The position numbers and the translations under genes were made by a program. 64,000 nucleotides of DNA. Origin: UBA4722 sp044221135. Its GTDB lineage: Bacteria > Pseudomonadota > Gammaproteobacteria > DSM-16500. Position 1 is the stretch's first letter. Each line of letters opens with the position of its first letter. Shown one piece after another: positions 26,966 to 36,368 of the stretch. Location of the stretch: contig JBGAPT010000001.1 in assembly GCA_044221135.1 (NCBI GenBank), positions 1-64,000 on the forward strand, written 5' to 3'. The notes under the pieces were generated by a model. It was given only the letters and a program-made list of their open reading frames with translations, did no database searches and was not told where the DNA came from.

Positions 26966-27880
26966 TTATAACTTTGAAATTGGATGTGATGGCTTAGGTC
27001 TTTTTTTCTCAGTTTCCTGTGACGAAGACTTTTTAACACTTCGCTGATTCATATCAAAAATAGTCTTAAATTGTGCTTTTAAACGGGCGCTTGATGTTGT
27101 GAACTCATCTGTATCATGTGAAGATGGCAAGTTATTCTCACCAGAAGTTGCAGGAGCAGGAGTCGTACTTGAAGATGGTAAATGACTCACAGCAGAAGTC
27201 GTATGAGCAACAGGCATAACAGCACTCGACAAGATGGATATAAGAGACGTCGCCTTTGTCAAACTCGCAATTAAATTGACTATTGCCATATGAGCTACGA
27301 GAATACAGTATTTCTTAACCAACTCATAATAAGGAGAGCCCTCAGTAAAATTCGGTTCTCCTTCAAATTTATCAATACCATCATCCCGCTTGTCATGACT
27401 TTCTGCTTGTGGTTGTTTTAAACTTCCAAACCTGCTAATACTCTCATCTAGCTTTTGATAGTTTTCTAGATTTGATTTTTTCAAAAATGCGGCTGCATGA
27501 TCTAGCACAGCGATATAATCCTCTTTATTGAGAATTTTTTGTGCCTCTACGTCACCTAATAGAATAGAATTGTGAATTATCCTGGCATATGTTTCAAGCA
27601 AAACTGGATGCACTGGAGAAGTTTTGTCTCTATCTAGTAATTCTTTTATTACGCCAATTAACAATTCTAAGTGATCCAATATTTCAGGATCTTGAATCAT
27701 CTCAAGTGCTGCTTTATTAAGCATTATATGTGAAATTACCTTTGATGATATTGCATCATCTTCTGCTCCACCTAATGCTGGAAAACAAGAAGCCAGGCAA
27801 TAGGTTATCGAACCAAGTATCGCTTCTTTCCGCGATGCCATCTGCAGTTTAGCCTCTATGCCTACGGATGATTTGCTCAT
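26966..27880 (-). CDS. Orphan helical protein, last gene of the operon upstream of recA
   Basis: 304 aa, family not recognised. Largely helical up to residue ~150 (SSKVISHIMLNKAALEMIQD, HLELLIGVIKELLDRD). A hydrophobic stretch near residues 190-220 (CILVAHMAIVNLIASLTKATSLI) could be a membrane or amphipathic segment. It is followed by a serine/threonine/proline-rich linker (SHLPSSSTTPAPATSG) and a basic C-terminus ending KRPKPSHPISKL. Its ATG overlaps the stop of the HAD-like gene by 4 nt, so the two are coupled. A disordered Ser/Thr linker plus basic tail is often seen in secreted effectors, but that is only suggestive. Confidence 0.7.
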   Translation of the reverse strand: MSKSSVGIEAKLQMASRKEAILGSITYCLASCFPALGGAEDDAISSKVISHIMLNKAALEMIQDPEILDHLELLIGVIKELLDRDKTSPVHPVLLETYARIIHNSILLGDVEAQKILNKEDYIAVLDHAAAFLKKSNLENYQKLDESISRFGSLKQPQAESHDKRDDGIDKFEGEPNFTEGSPYYELVKKYCILVAHMAIVNLIASLTKATSLISILSSAVMPVAHTTSAVSHLPSSSTTPAPATSGENNLPSSHDTDEFTTSSARLKAQFKTIFDMNQRSVKKSSSQETEKKRPKPSHPISKL

Positions 27881-29337
27881 ACCGCCCCTCCTTTTTTTAT
27901 ACTAAGAGCAGAGTCGACGTTTTGAAGTTTCTTGATTTCTGTATCAATTTTTTTCTCAGCACTTGTTTTACTATCAGACCATAATCCATAATTTTTGTAT
28001 GTGCCAATGGATGATTTTTGATAGCAGTCATAAATTTCGCGTTTTTCTTTAGCTGTAACAAATTCAATATAATAATCGAATTTTTCAAAAAAATGTTTCT
28101 TACGTGCCTGCAAGTTTATAAGCACTTGGACTTGATGAATAAAAACATTCAAAGCTTGCGCGAAAACATCAAATAGAATTTTCAAAGGAGAATGTAATTT
28201 TGACGGTGTTTTAAGCTGTGTTTTCAACAAATTAAATTTTTCTACCAATTCTCTTTTAGATTCAGCAAGTGATTCTAATTCTACTCTCTGCAGCTCAGAC
28301 AAACTATTTAACTCGTCCAATAAAGCGTCCTTTGGCACCGCTTTACTCAATTCTTCTTTATAATATTCTTCAGTATCATCACAGTCAGGATCCACTTCAA
28401 CGCAGCACGGCTCTGGAAGATGTAATGCTGAATGCACTGCTTCAATAGCTTCTAAGCGATCGGGATCCGTATCTAAAAAAATAGGTGTGCCAAATTGACT
28501 AAGTAATGAAGATTGCATTACAAAAGCATATAAGCCGCCCCTACCCTGAAAACTAAACTCAGCATTCCTGGTATGACGAAATAAAGAATGAACCCAAGGG
28601 AATCGTTGAATTTCAGGAATTTTTAAAATATAGTCTAGCGCTTTTGAGTAAGCATCAACATTTAATTCTGCATCCATTGTTTTTTTATCCGGTCCTGCAT
28701 CAAAAAATTTTTCGATAGTCGAAAAATGAACTGCTAACTGTCTACAACTACCATGTCTAAGTCTCATGAGATAATTGATCTGTTCAATATCCAATGGAAT
28801 TTTTTCTCCCGTTTGCAGCGCTTGAATTTTTCCTTCTAATCTCTGAATACGCGATTTTAAACTTTGTATTGCTTCTTCGTTAATATCGCCTTTTATTGTA
28901 TGCTCAATGAAGTCCGCCCAAATACAATCATATTCCCAATCCAGTGCTGCTATTTCAGCCTCAATAACTTCTTGTTCTTGCCATTGATCACTCGCTTTAT
29001 CCTGCAATATCTCCAATTGCGGCTCCATTCGTTCCCTCCAAGCTAATCCTGGCTCTTCATAAACAAGATCAACCGGTGTAATAACCGCGTGTACAACGAA
29101 ACCATTTTCTTCTAGAAATTTCCTCATCCGTGCATATCTATCTCTATTTCTATCCACCTCATCATCCAACATAGCTTCAGCCGACACCGAGGTAAGTAAA
29201 CACACATCTTTAATACCAAATTTTTTTAATGTCTCTATTAAACTGAGATTAAAATCGCCTTCTGAAGACATCAGCACAGTATCCATATCTAATAACACTA
29301 ATGGTTTTTTAGAATCACCCGCAGAATCACTATGCAT
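27877..29337 (-). CDS. HAD-like protein with long coiled-coil insertion
   Basis: 486 aa from MHSDSAGDSKK; AAGGAG lies 7 nt before this ATG. Residues ~12-40 have a haloacid-dehalogenase motif I, PLVLLDMDTVLMS, with both aspartates spaced DxD. Motif II-like CLLTSVSAE follows and a late FLDTDPDRLEAIEAV resembles motif IV. Between them lie ~200 residues, partly coiled coil (KSRIQRLEGKIQALQTGEK). After residue ~325 a second coiled-coil block (LNSLSELQRVELESLAESKRELVEKFNLLK) follows. A phosphatase/phosphotransferase core is plausible. A lysine equivalent to motif III was not pinned down. It is the middle gene of a three-gene minus-strand operon wedged between pncC and recA. Confidence 0.7.
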   Translation of the reverse strand: MHSDSAGDSKKPLVLLDMDTVLMSSEGDFNLSLIETLKKFGIKDVCLLTSVSAEAMLDDEVDRNRDRYARMRKFLEENGFVVHAVITPVDLVYEEPGLAWRERMEPQLEILQDKASDQWQEQEVIEAEIAALDWEYDCIWADFIEHTIKGDINEEAIQSLKSRIQRLEGKIQALQTGEKIPLDIEQINYLMRLRHGSCRQLAVHFSTIEKFFDAGPDKKTMDAELNVDAYSKALDYILKIPEIQRFPWVHSLFRHTRNAEFSFQGRGGLYAFVMQSSLLSQFGTPIFLDTDPDRLEAIEAVHSALHLPEPCCVEVDPDCDDTEEYYKEELSKAVPKDALLDELNSLSELQRVELESLAESKRELVEKFNLLKTQLKTPSKLHSPLKILFDVFAQALNVFIHQVQVLINLQARKKHFFEKFDYYIEFVTAKEKREIYDCYQKSSIGTYKNYGLWSDSKTSAEKKIDTEIKKLQNVDSALSIKKGGAV

Positions 29338-29400
29338 ATCTGTACTCCTTCTCATACTGCTGCTCTAACACAAAAATGTTTAAAGCAGCGAACATACAGC

Positions 29401-30036
29401 TTATCCACCCTTGCTAGGACTTGGTGGTGGCGATGGTTTCTCAGGAGGACGGTGAAGCTCTGCACTCACTTGTTCTAACTGCGCTTTCACCTGTTGACCT
29501 ACGTGAGCTCTTGCGCCATATCGTGCTGCAGGATTACCGTACAGGCTCGAAGACTCATGCTTACGCGCAGTTGCTTGCATAGCTGCTCGAATCTCTGGTT
29601 TGCTTTTTTCCCAAAGGTCAAGAGAGGTTTGAATAGCATTTTGACCCGTCAAAATAACAGCTGTTCTATTTTCTAATGTATTCATTCCATATTTTTCTAA
29701 TTTTTTTAAATTCTCAATACCATGTACAATTTCATAAACGGCCTCAGTAGGGTTACTGTCAGTAGTAATCACGTCTAAAGCTTCTTTTGTTACTAAATTA
29801 TATCTATCTAAAGTATGAATTGCCCAAGCTACATCTATATCAATTGAATCCATTTTACTAAAAGTTTGAAGAATCACTCCTAAATTACCCGTGTCTATAT
29901 GTTTTTGTGCTACTGCATGCAGTAAGTCTACTGCCCGACGATACTCTCTCTGCTGCCGTAAGAATTCTTCAGAAACGTCAATCTCAACTCTAAACTCCTT
30001 TTGCTTAGCATCATGTATTTCTTTTTCATTACTCAT
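29401..30036 (-). CDS. Orphan helical protein, first gene of the operon upstream of recA
   Basis: 211 aa from MSNEKEIHDAKQKE. AGGGG lies 8 nt before this ATG; the longer reading starts at a GTG within the ribosome site. Family not recognised. It is hydrophilic and mostly helical (DVSEEFLRQQREYRRAVDLL, KKLEKYGMNTLENRTAVI), with no signal peptide or membrane segment, and ends in a proline-rich tail PPEKPSPPPSPSKGG. It begins the operon that continues with the HAD-like gene after 63 nt. The gene reads away from recA, so the ~210 bp between them holds both promoters. Confidence 0.7.
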   Translation of the reverse strand: MSNEKEIHDAKQKEFRVEIDVSEEFLRQQREYRRAVDLLHAVAQKHIDTGNLGVILQTFSKMDSIDIDVAWAIHTLDRYNLVTKEALDVITTDSNPTEAVYEIVHGIENLKKLEKYGMNTLENRTAVILTGQNAIQTSLDLWEKSKPEIRAAMQATARKHESSSLYGNPAARYGARAHVGQQVKAQLEQVSAELHRPPEKPSPPPSPSKGG

Positions 30037-30151
30037 GACGATCACCCCTCTACTAATTCACATTTATCATTAAAAAGTATAGTTCAGATTTGCGCATTTT
30101 CTACTCAGAAATATCTTGTAAAAACAAGCTATTAAAAATCCAATGATTTGA

Positions 30152-30179
30152 TTGCTTTCTCTTATAACCTACTTATAAT
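30152..30179 (+). promoter_or_regulatory. recA promoter
   Basis: TTGCTT (30152-30157) and TATAAT (30174-30179) separated by 16 bp, about 70 bp before the chosen recA start. No CTGT-N8-ACAG LexA box is seen anywhere between 30046 and 30248; the nearest palindrome is CTTGTAAAAACAAG at about 30115. Confidence 0.55.
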
Positions 30180-30248
30180 GAGGAAAGTCAGTTCGCAATG
30201 AACACGCACTCCCACTCCCTTTTTAACCCTTCTAATTATGAGGTCACT

Positions 30249-31304
30249 ATGTCGTCTGTAGATGAAAATAGAAAAAAAGCATTAGGCGCAGCCTTAAGCC
30301 AAATCGAACGTCAATTTGGTAAAGGATCTGTGATGCGTTTAGGCGATGTACCGGCTGTGCGCGATATTGAAGCAGTCTCTACCGGTTCACTCGCATTGGA
30401 TATTGCACTTGGTATTGGTGGCTTGCCCCGTGGGCGCATTGTAGAAATTTATGGGCCTGAATCCTCCGGTAAAACAACTCTCACTTTACAAGTGATCGCA
30501 TCTTGTCAACGTAAAGGCGGTGTCGCAGCTTTTGTCGATGCAGAACATGCATTAGACCCTGCTTATGCTAAACGCTTAGGCGTCAATGTAGATGAATTAC
30601 TGATTTCACAACCCGACACAGGTGAACAAGCACTGGAAATTACAGATATGCTCGTCCGCTCTGGTGGAGTCGATGTAGTGATTGTGGATTCTGTCGCAGC
30701 ACTCACCCCAAAAGCCGAAATCGAAGGCGAAATGGGCGATCAACATATGGGCTTGCAAGCACGCTTGATGTCTCAAGCACTGCGCAAACTCACTGCTAAC
30801 ATTAAACGCTCTAATACCTTGGTTGTCTTTATTAACCAAATCCGTATGAAAATTGGCGTCATGTTTGGTAACCCAGAAACCACTACCGGCGGCAATGCCT
30901 TAAAATTTTATGCATCCGTACGCTTAGACATTCGCCGTATTGGCAGCGTTAAAAATGGTGAAGAAGTCATCGGCAGTGAAACCCGCGTTAAAGTGGTCAA
31001 AAACAAAGTTGCACCACCCTTCAGACAAGCTGAGTTCGAAATTCTTTATAATGAAGGCATTTCACGTGAAGGAGAAATAATTGAATTAGGCGTACTCCAT
31101 AACTTGATAGATAAAGCCGGTTCTTGGTTTAGCTATAAAGGCCAGCGTATTGGTCAAGGCAAAGACAATGTTCGCCTATTCTTAAAAGAACACTCCGCAA
31201 TTGCTGCCGAACTGGAAACCAAGCTGCGTGAAAAATTACTGGTAGCCATCACTCCAACTGCTGAGAAAGAAGTGGAAGAAGAAGCTGAGGAGACTAGCGC
31301 CTGA
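30249..31304 (+). CDS. recA: Recombinase RecA
   Basis: 351 aa from MSSVDENRKKALGAALSQIE. GAGG sits 5 nt upstream of this ATG and the length equals the family norm; the in-frame ATG at 30198 adds 17 foreign residues. Walker A GPESSGKTTLT, VDAEHALDPAYAKRLGV, the L1/L2 loop region QALRKLTANIKRSNTLVVFINQIRMKIGVMFGNPETTTGG and the acidic C-terminal tail (EKEVEEEAEETSA) are complete. It forms the filament for strand exchange. The stop overlaps the probable recX start. Confidence 0.97.
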   Translation: MSSVDENRKKALGAALSQIERQFGKGSVMRLGDVPAVRDIEAVSTGSLALDIALGIGGLPRGRIVEIYGPESSGKTTLTLQVIASCQRKGGVAAFVDAEHALDPAYAKRLGVNVDELLISQPDTGEQALEITDMLVRSGGVDVVIVDSVAALTPKAEIEGEMGDQHMGLQARLMSQALRKLTANIKRSNTLVVFINQIRMKIGVMFGNPETTTGGNALKFYASVRLDIRRIGSVKNGEEVIGSETRVKVVKNKVAPPFRQAEFEILYNEGISREGEIIELGVLHNLIDKAGSWFSYKGQRIGQGKDNVRLFLKEHSAIAAELETKLREKLLVAITPTAEKEVEEEAEETSA

Positions 31305-31747
31305 GTGAGCTAACCTCTGTCCGACGCGTTGCTTTCAACTTGCTGGCGCGTCGTGAACATTCTACTACTGAATTATCTCGCAAATTACAGCACAAAGCCT
31401 TTAATCAAATAGATATTGATACAGTGCTGACTGCCTTACGCCAAGAAAATCTTCTCAATGATGAACGTTTTGCGGAGAGCTATATCCACTATAGACGTGC
31501 CAAAGGTTATGGGCCCCTACGCATTCACATTGAATTAACCGAACGCGGAATTCCACAAGATTTAATTGAACATCAACTCAAGATCACCGATAATGCATGG
31601 CTTGAAGATATGCGCAAAGCCTGGCAAAAACGCTTTAAAAATCGCTTGCCGCAAGATTTTAAATCCCGCGCTCAGCACATGCGTTTTTTGCAGTATCGCG
31701 GCTTTACGTCCGAACAAATTAACCAATTACTTCATAGTGATGATTAA
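31301..31747 (+). CDS. recX: Regulatory protein RecX, probable CTG start
   Basis: RecX modulates RecA filaments. Family homology extends upstream of the first conventional start codon (TTG 31340) through the in-frame residues SELTSVRRVAFN, directly before the conserved LLARREHSTTELSRKL. The only start-like codon before the in-frame TAG at 31295 is CTG at 31301, and GAGGAG lies exactly 8 nt before it. The CTG overlaps the recA stop as CTGA. This gives 148 aa, normal for RecX. Downstream KGYGPLRIHIELTERGI and the C-terminal RFLQYRGFTSEQINQLL are typical. Confidence 0.85.
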   Translation: MSELTSVRRVAFNLLARREHSTTELSRKLQHKAFNQIDIDTVLTALRQENLLNDERFAESYIHYRRAKGYGPLRIHIELTERGIPQDLIEHQLKITDNAWLEDMRKAWQKRFKNRLPQDFKSRAQHMRFLQYRGFTSEQINQLLHSDD

Positions 31748-34364
31748 ATGGTAACAAAACAACGAACCACCGCTTTCAGTTCAAATGAACTTCGTCGCAT
31801 TTTTTTAAATTATTTCCGTAACCACGGTCATGAAATAGTACCCAGTAGCTCACTGGTACCCGGAAACGATCCCACTTTATTATTTACCAATGCGGGCATG
31901 GTACAATTTAAAGATGTCTTTTTAGGCAAAGAAGAACGTGCTTATCAACGTGCAGCCTCTTCACAACGTTGCGTACGCGCCGGCGGTAAACATAATGATT
32001 TAGAAAATGTAGGCTATACTGCACGCCATCATACCTTTTTTGAAATGTTGGGTAATTTTAGTTTTGGTGATTATTTTAAACGAGAAGCCATTCAACATGC
32101 TTGGACATTTTTAACTGAGATTTTACATTTACCTCCAGAAAAATTATGGATCACCGTCTTTAAAGACGATAAAGAAGCGGAAGCTATTTGGCTTAATGAA
32201 ATTAAAATTAATCCCAAGCAATTTAGTCATTGCAATGAAGCCAGTAATTTTTTGGTCAATGGGTGCAACCGACCCTTGCGGTTCTTGCACAGAAATTTTT
32301 TATGATCACGGCCCAAACATTGCAGGCGGTCCTCCTGGCAGTCCTGATGAAGACGGTGACCGTTATGTTGAAATCTGGAACCTTGTTTTCATGCAATATG
32401 ATCGCGCTGCGGATGGCACACTCACACCCTTACCTAAACCCTCTGTTGATACAGGTATGGGACTAGAACGTCTTGCTGCAGTCATGCAAGGTGTACACAG
32501 TAATTACGAAATTGATATATTCCAAAAACTCATCCAAGCCATCGCAACCCTAGCTGGAACAACCGATTTAACACACGTATCACTACGCGTCATCGCAGAT
32601 CATATTCGTTCATCCGCTTTTTTAATGACAGATGGCGTCTATCCTTCCAATGAAGGCCGCGGTTATGTCTTACGTCGTATTATTCGCCGTGCATTACGTC
32701 ATGGTAGCAAACTTGGATTCACTGAGCCTTTCTTTTATAAATTAGTCAAACCTCTAGTCGCTGAAATGGGTGAAGCTTATCCTGAGTTACGCAAAGCAGA
32801 AGCTTACATTGAAAAATTATTACACCAGGAAGAAGAACAATTCAGCATTACTCTCGCACAAGGTTTAAAACTTTTTGAACAAGCCACTAGCGATTTAAAA
32901 AGTACCATCATTCCTGGCGATATCATTTTTAAATTATACGATACCTACGGCTTCCCTGTAGATCTCACTGCAGACATTGCACGCGAACGTCACTTAACAT
33001 TAGATTATGACGGTTTTGAAACAGCCATGAATGAACAACGCAAACGCTCTCGACAATCCAGTCAATTTACTGCTGAGTATACTATCGGTGCACACATCGA
33101 TTCTCCAACTGAATTTATAGGTTATAAAGATTTAATAGCAGAGCAAACACCTGACACAGGTAAAATTATCGCTCTTTATTGTGATAACAAAGCAGTCGAT
33201 CTATTAAACACAGGCGAAAAAGGTTCTATTATTTTAGATCGCACTCCTTTCTATGCAGAATCAGGTGGTCAGGTAGGCGATCAAGGTGTGTTAACAACTA
33301 ATAGCAGTTTATTCCGCGTACTAGACACTCAAAAACAAGGCCACGCTTTTGCTCATGTAGGTAAATTAGAAAAAGGCCAACTTAAAATAGGTGATTCCGT
33401 TGTTACAAGCGTCAATGCTGAACGCCGTGCAGCAATTGTCTTAAACCATACTGCGACACACTTGCTGCATAAAGTCCTACGTCAAGTGTTAGGAGAACAT
33501 GTCATTCAAAAAGGCTCACTCGTCGAACCCGATCGCTTGCGTTTCGATTTTTCACATACTGCACCCTTAACAACAGAAGAAATAGATACCATTGAACAAT
33601 GCGTTAATGAAGAAATTCGCTCTAACCATGAAGCTATTGTGCATATCACCTCCCCTGAACAAGCTATTCAACAAGGTGCCATGGCTTTATTTGAAGAAAA
33701 ATATGGTGATCAAGTCCGGGTCGTACGTTTTGGTGATTCAGTCGAATTATGCGGCGGTACACATGCACACCATACTGGCAATATTGGTCTTTTTAAAATT
33801 ACATCAGAAGCAGGGATCGCAGCAGGTATTCGTCGTTTAGAAGCCGTCACAGGTAAAGGTGCTTTACGCTGGATTGAAAAACGTGAGCAGGATTTCAAAC
33901 AAAAACTACGATTACTCGAAGAAGATAAACGCACCCTGGAAAAACAATTAACTCAACTAAAAGAAAAATTTGCCAGCTCAGTCAGTCAAGATTTAGCAGC
34001 CCAGGCAAGAGAAATCATGGGCATAAAAGTAGTTGCACTTAAACTCGAAGATATCGATAGCAAGTCACTGCGCAACACAGTCGATCATCTCAAAAATAAA
34101 TTAAACAGTGCAGTGATTGCATTAGCTGTCGTAACTGAAGGTAAAATTACAATCGTTGGCGGTGTCACGCAGGACAATATTTCGAAAGTCAAAGCAGGTG
34201 ATCTTGTTAATATGATTGCATTACAAGTAGGCGGCAAAGGCGGAGGCCGCCCGGATTTAGCAGAAGCAGGCGGGACTCAACCCCAGCATTTAAAAACTGC
34301 TTTGGAATCTGTGTATGGCTGGGTAGAGAAGATGCTACTCACCTCACAAAAACCCCAGAGATAG
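31748..34364 (+). CDS. alaS: Alanyl-tRNA synthetase, split by a single-base frameshift
   Basis: Charges tRNA-Ala; essential. The N-terminal part reads 31748 to ~32250 in one frame (FTNAGMVQFKDVFLG, RCVRAGGKHNDLENVG) and would stop at 32305. The rest continues in the +1 frame from ~32250 to 34364 (WSMGATDPCGSCTEIFYDHGP, then editing-domain HTATHLLHK and CGGTHAHHTG, and a DHHA1-type C-terminus rich in GGKGGGRPDLAEAGG). The join falls in six T at 32248-32253; five T restore ...NEASNFWSMGATDPCG in one frame. Apart from this both parts are full length and intact. A sequencing error, a recent mutation, or slippage on the T-run could explain it. The ATG directly follows the recX stop. Confidence 0.93.
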
Positions 34365-34439
34365 TGTGTATTTAATAGACAAAGCAAAAAACATCGTGCA
34401 TGATAACGATTTAATACAGTCATTAAGAATAGAGATAGC

Positions 34440-35693
34440 ATGGCATTATTAGTCCAAAAATACGGCGGCAGCTCACTCGGCACCTTGGAACGCATTAAAC
34501 ACGTTGCTGCAAAAATTATTCACGCCAAGCAACAAGGCCACCAAGTCGTAGTGATTGTATCTGCTATGCAAGGCGAGACAGACCGACTGATTCAACTTTG
34601 CAATACACTCACAACTGATCCAGATCCACGTGAATACGATGTACTGGTTGCAACAGGCGAGCAAGTTTCCATGTCACTTTTGACAATCGCCTTGAATGCA
34701 AAAGAATGCCCCGCACGTTCTTACACAGGAACGCAAATTGGCATTCAAACAGACTCTGTACATACCCAAGCGCGTATTTTAGATATAAAAACAGAAACGA
34801 TCCTAGCAGACCTTGCTAAAAACTATGTTGTTGTCATTGCGGGCTTTCAAGGCGTCAATGCCCGCGGAGATATTACTACGTTAGGACGAGGCGGCTCAGA
34901 TACAACAGCAGTCGCCATTGCAGCAGCCCTCAATGCAGAAGAATGTCAAATTTATACTGATGTGGAAGGTGTTTTTACAACAGACCCACGCGTGGTTCCG
35001 CATGCCAGTTTATTATCACAAATTAGTTTTGAAGAAATGTTAGAAATGGCAAGTCTAGGCGCAAAAGTATTGCAAATGCGCTCAGTAGAGTTCGCCTGCA
35101 AACATAATCTACCCGTACGGGTTCTTTCTACTTTTAGTAATCACCCCGGCACACTCGTCACTTTTGAGGATAAAATTATGCAACGACGTTTAGTCTCTGG
35201 TATCGCATTCAGTCGCGAAGAAGCCATCATCGCCTTAAATGGTGTACCAAACCGAGCGGGTATAGAAGGCCAAATTCTCGGCCTAGTCAGTGATGCCAAT
35301 ATTGAAATTGATATGATTGCTCAAAATGCAACAGATAAAGAAACCAATGACTTTACCTTTACACTGCATCGTAAAGATTTCCCAAAAACACTAAAAATTA
35401 TTCAGCAATTGGCGGATAAACTAGGCATCGTGTCCGTTAAAAGCAACACTAAAGTCGCCAAACTATCATTAGTGGGTATTGGTATGCGCTCTCATTCAGG
35501 CGTAGCCAGCAAAATGTTCCAGGCACTCGGAAACAAAGGAATTAATATTCAAATGATTACAACCTCTGAAATTAAAATTTCTGTCGTGATTGATGAGGAA
35601 AGTCTAGAACAAGGCATACACGCTGTACATGCTGCTTTTGAGCTGGATAAACTCCATACTGAGAAAAAGCCTGCTTTAATGGAAGCTGAATAG
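34440..35693 (+). CDS. lysC: Aspartate kinase
   Basis: 417-aa enzyme phosphorylating aspartate, the first step to lysine, threonine, methionine and diaminopimelate. Kinase domain: VQKYGGSSLGTLERI, ATGEQVSMSLL, TLGRGGSDTTAVAIAAALNAEECQIYTDVEGVFTTDPRVV. Two ACT domains follow (FSREEAIIALNGVPNRAGIEGQ and KLSLVGIGMRSHSGVASKMFQAL), so lysine/threonine feedback is likely. The alaS-lysC-csrA order is shared with Pseudomonas-type gammaproteobacteria. dapA at 48310 uses the downstream product. Confidence 0.94.
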   Translation: MALLVQKYGGSSLGTLERIKHVAAKIIHAKQQGHQVVVIVSAMQGETDRLIQLCNTLTTDPDPREYDVLVATGEQVSMSLLTIALNAKECPARSYTGTQIGIQTDSVHTQARILDIKTETILADLAKNYVVVIAGFQGVNARGDITTLGRGGSDTTAVAIAAALNAEECQIYTDVEGVFTTDPRVVPHASLLSQISFEEMLEMASLGAKVLQMRSVEFACKHNLPVRVLSTFSNHPGTLVTFEDKIMQRRLVSGIAFSREEAIIALNGVPNRAGIEGQILGLVSDANIEIDMIAQNATDKETNDFTFTLHRKDFPKTLKIIQQLADKLGIVSVKSNTKVAKLSLVGIGMRSHSGVASKMFQALGNKGINIQMITTSEIKISVVIDEESLEQGIHAVHAAFELDKLHTEKKPALMEAE

Positions 35694-35775
35694 CCCTCAT
35701 TTACTATTTGATAGACAAAAAAAATCGTGATAACATTTTGATAAATAAAATTTTATTTAATATTGTAAATCTTAT

Positions 35776-35804
35776 TTGCACATAGAGATCAAATTGTTTA
35801 CTAT
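35776..35804 (+). promoter_or_regulatory. csrA promoter
   Basis: TTGCAC (35776-35781) and TACTAT (35799-35804) with a 17-bp spacer. Transcription would start near 35811 and leave a leader of about 107 nt with several GGA motifs (about 35833, 35864 and the AAGGAG ribosome site), suitable for CsrA self-binding (inference). Confidence 0.55.
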
Positions 35805-35917
35805 TGCTAGTTTTGAGATCGCCATCAAACTGATGGAGCCGAGATATTGCCCAGGTGATATTTAGGGAATTTAATAAAGAAATTTATATTATAACAAGGC
35901 AGTTTAAGGAGATAGAA

Positions 35918-36154
35918 ATGCTCATTTTAACAAGACGTGTGGGCGAAACCCTCATTATAGGCGATGATGTAGTTGTAACGGTACTTGGAATCAAAGGAAA
36001 CCAAGTACGTATAGGGATCAATGCACCTAAGGATGTATCGGTGCATCGTGAAGAAATTTATCAGCGTATTCAGCAAGAAAAGAATACCACCCCTGCTACT
36101 GAGATCGAAGTAAAGCCCAAAGAAAAAGTCAAAAAGGACAAGAACGAAGAATAA
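35918..36154 (+). CDS. csrA: Carbon storage regulator CsrA
   Basis: 78-aa post-transcriptional regulator that binds GGA motifs in mRNA leaders. Start at MLILTRRVGETLIIGD with AAGGAG upstream; a longer in-frame reading from 35855 is spurious. The RNA-binding residues of the family are present: the N-terminal LTRR and the VHREEIYQRIQQEK helix (R44 equivalent). The last ~25 residues are a lysine/glutamate-rich extension (EVKPKEKVKKDKNEE) beyond the usual ~61-65 aa. CsrA controls the switch between replicative and transmissive phases in Legionellales. Confidence 0.95.
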   Translation: MLILTRRVGETLIIGDDVVVTVLGIKGNQVRIGINAPKDVSVHREEIYQRIQQEKNTTPATEIEVKPKEKVKKDKNEE

Positions 36155-36229
36155 TTATATTTTTACTGAGTACAGCCTCTCCCTCCATAAAGGCTTTGTA
36201 AAAAAATCAGGAAATAGCTTATCTCACCA

Positions 36230-36361
36230 TCGTCATTGCGAGCGAAGCAAAGCAATCCAGCTCGAAAGCAAGGCTTAAAAAAGCAGTCACTGTGCGTCTT
36301 AAGTGTTGCTTGAAAGCTGGATTGTTTCGCGGAGTTTACCCTTATAAGGGCTCGCAATGAT
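36230..36361. repeat. Palindromic repeat E
   Basis: The left end GTCATTGCGAGCGAAGCAAAG with CAATCCAGCT pairs with AGCTGGATTG...GCTCGCAATGA on the right, giving a ~130-bp imperfect palindrome. The left motif is of a kind widely scattered in proteobacterial genomes. Only one copy is seen here. MITE copy B2 lies directly to its right, so 36155-36722 (no gene) is almost entirely repeat DNA. Confidence 0.65.
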
Positions 36362-36368
36362 AGCAGCG

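Noticed and set aside
32196..34364. Independent shorter alaS gene starting at 32196
   Set aside because: The ATG lies within the N-terminal domain in the wrong frame for its first ~20 codons; homology runs continuously from the upstream frame.
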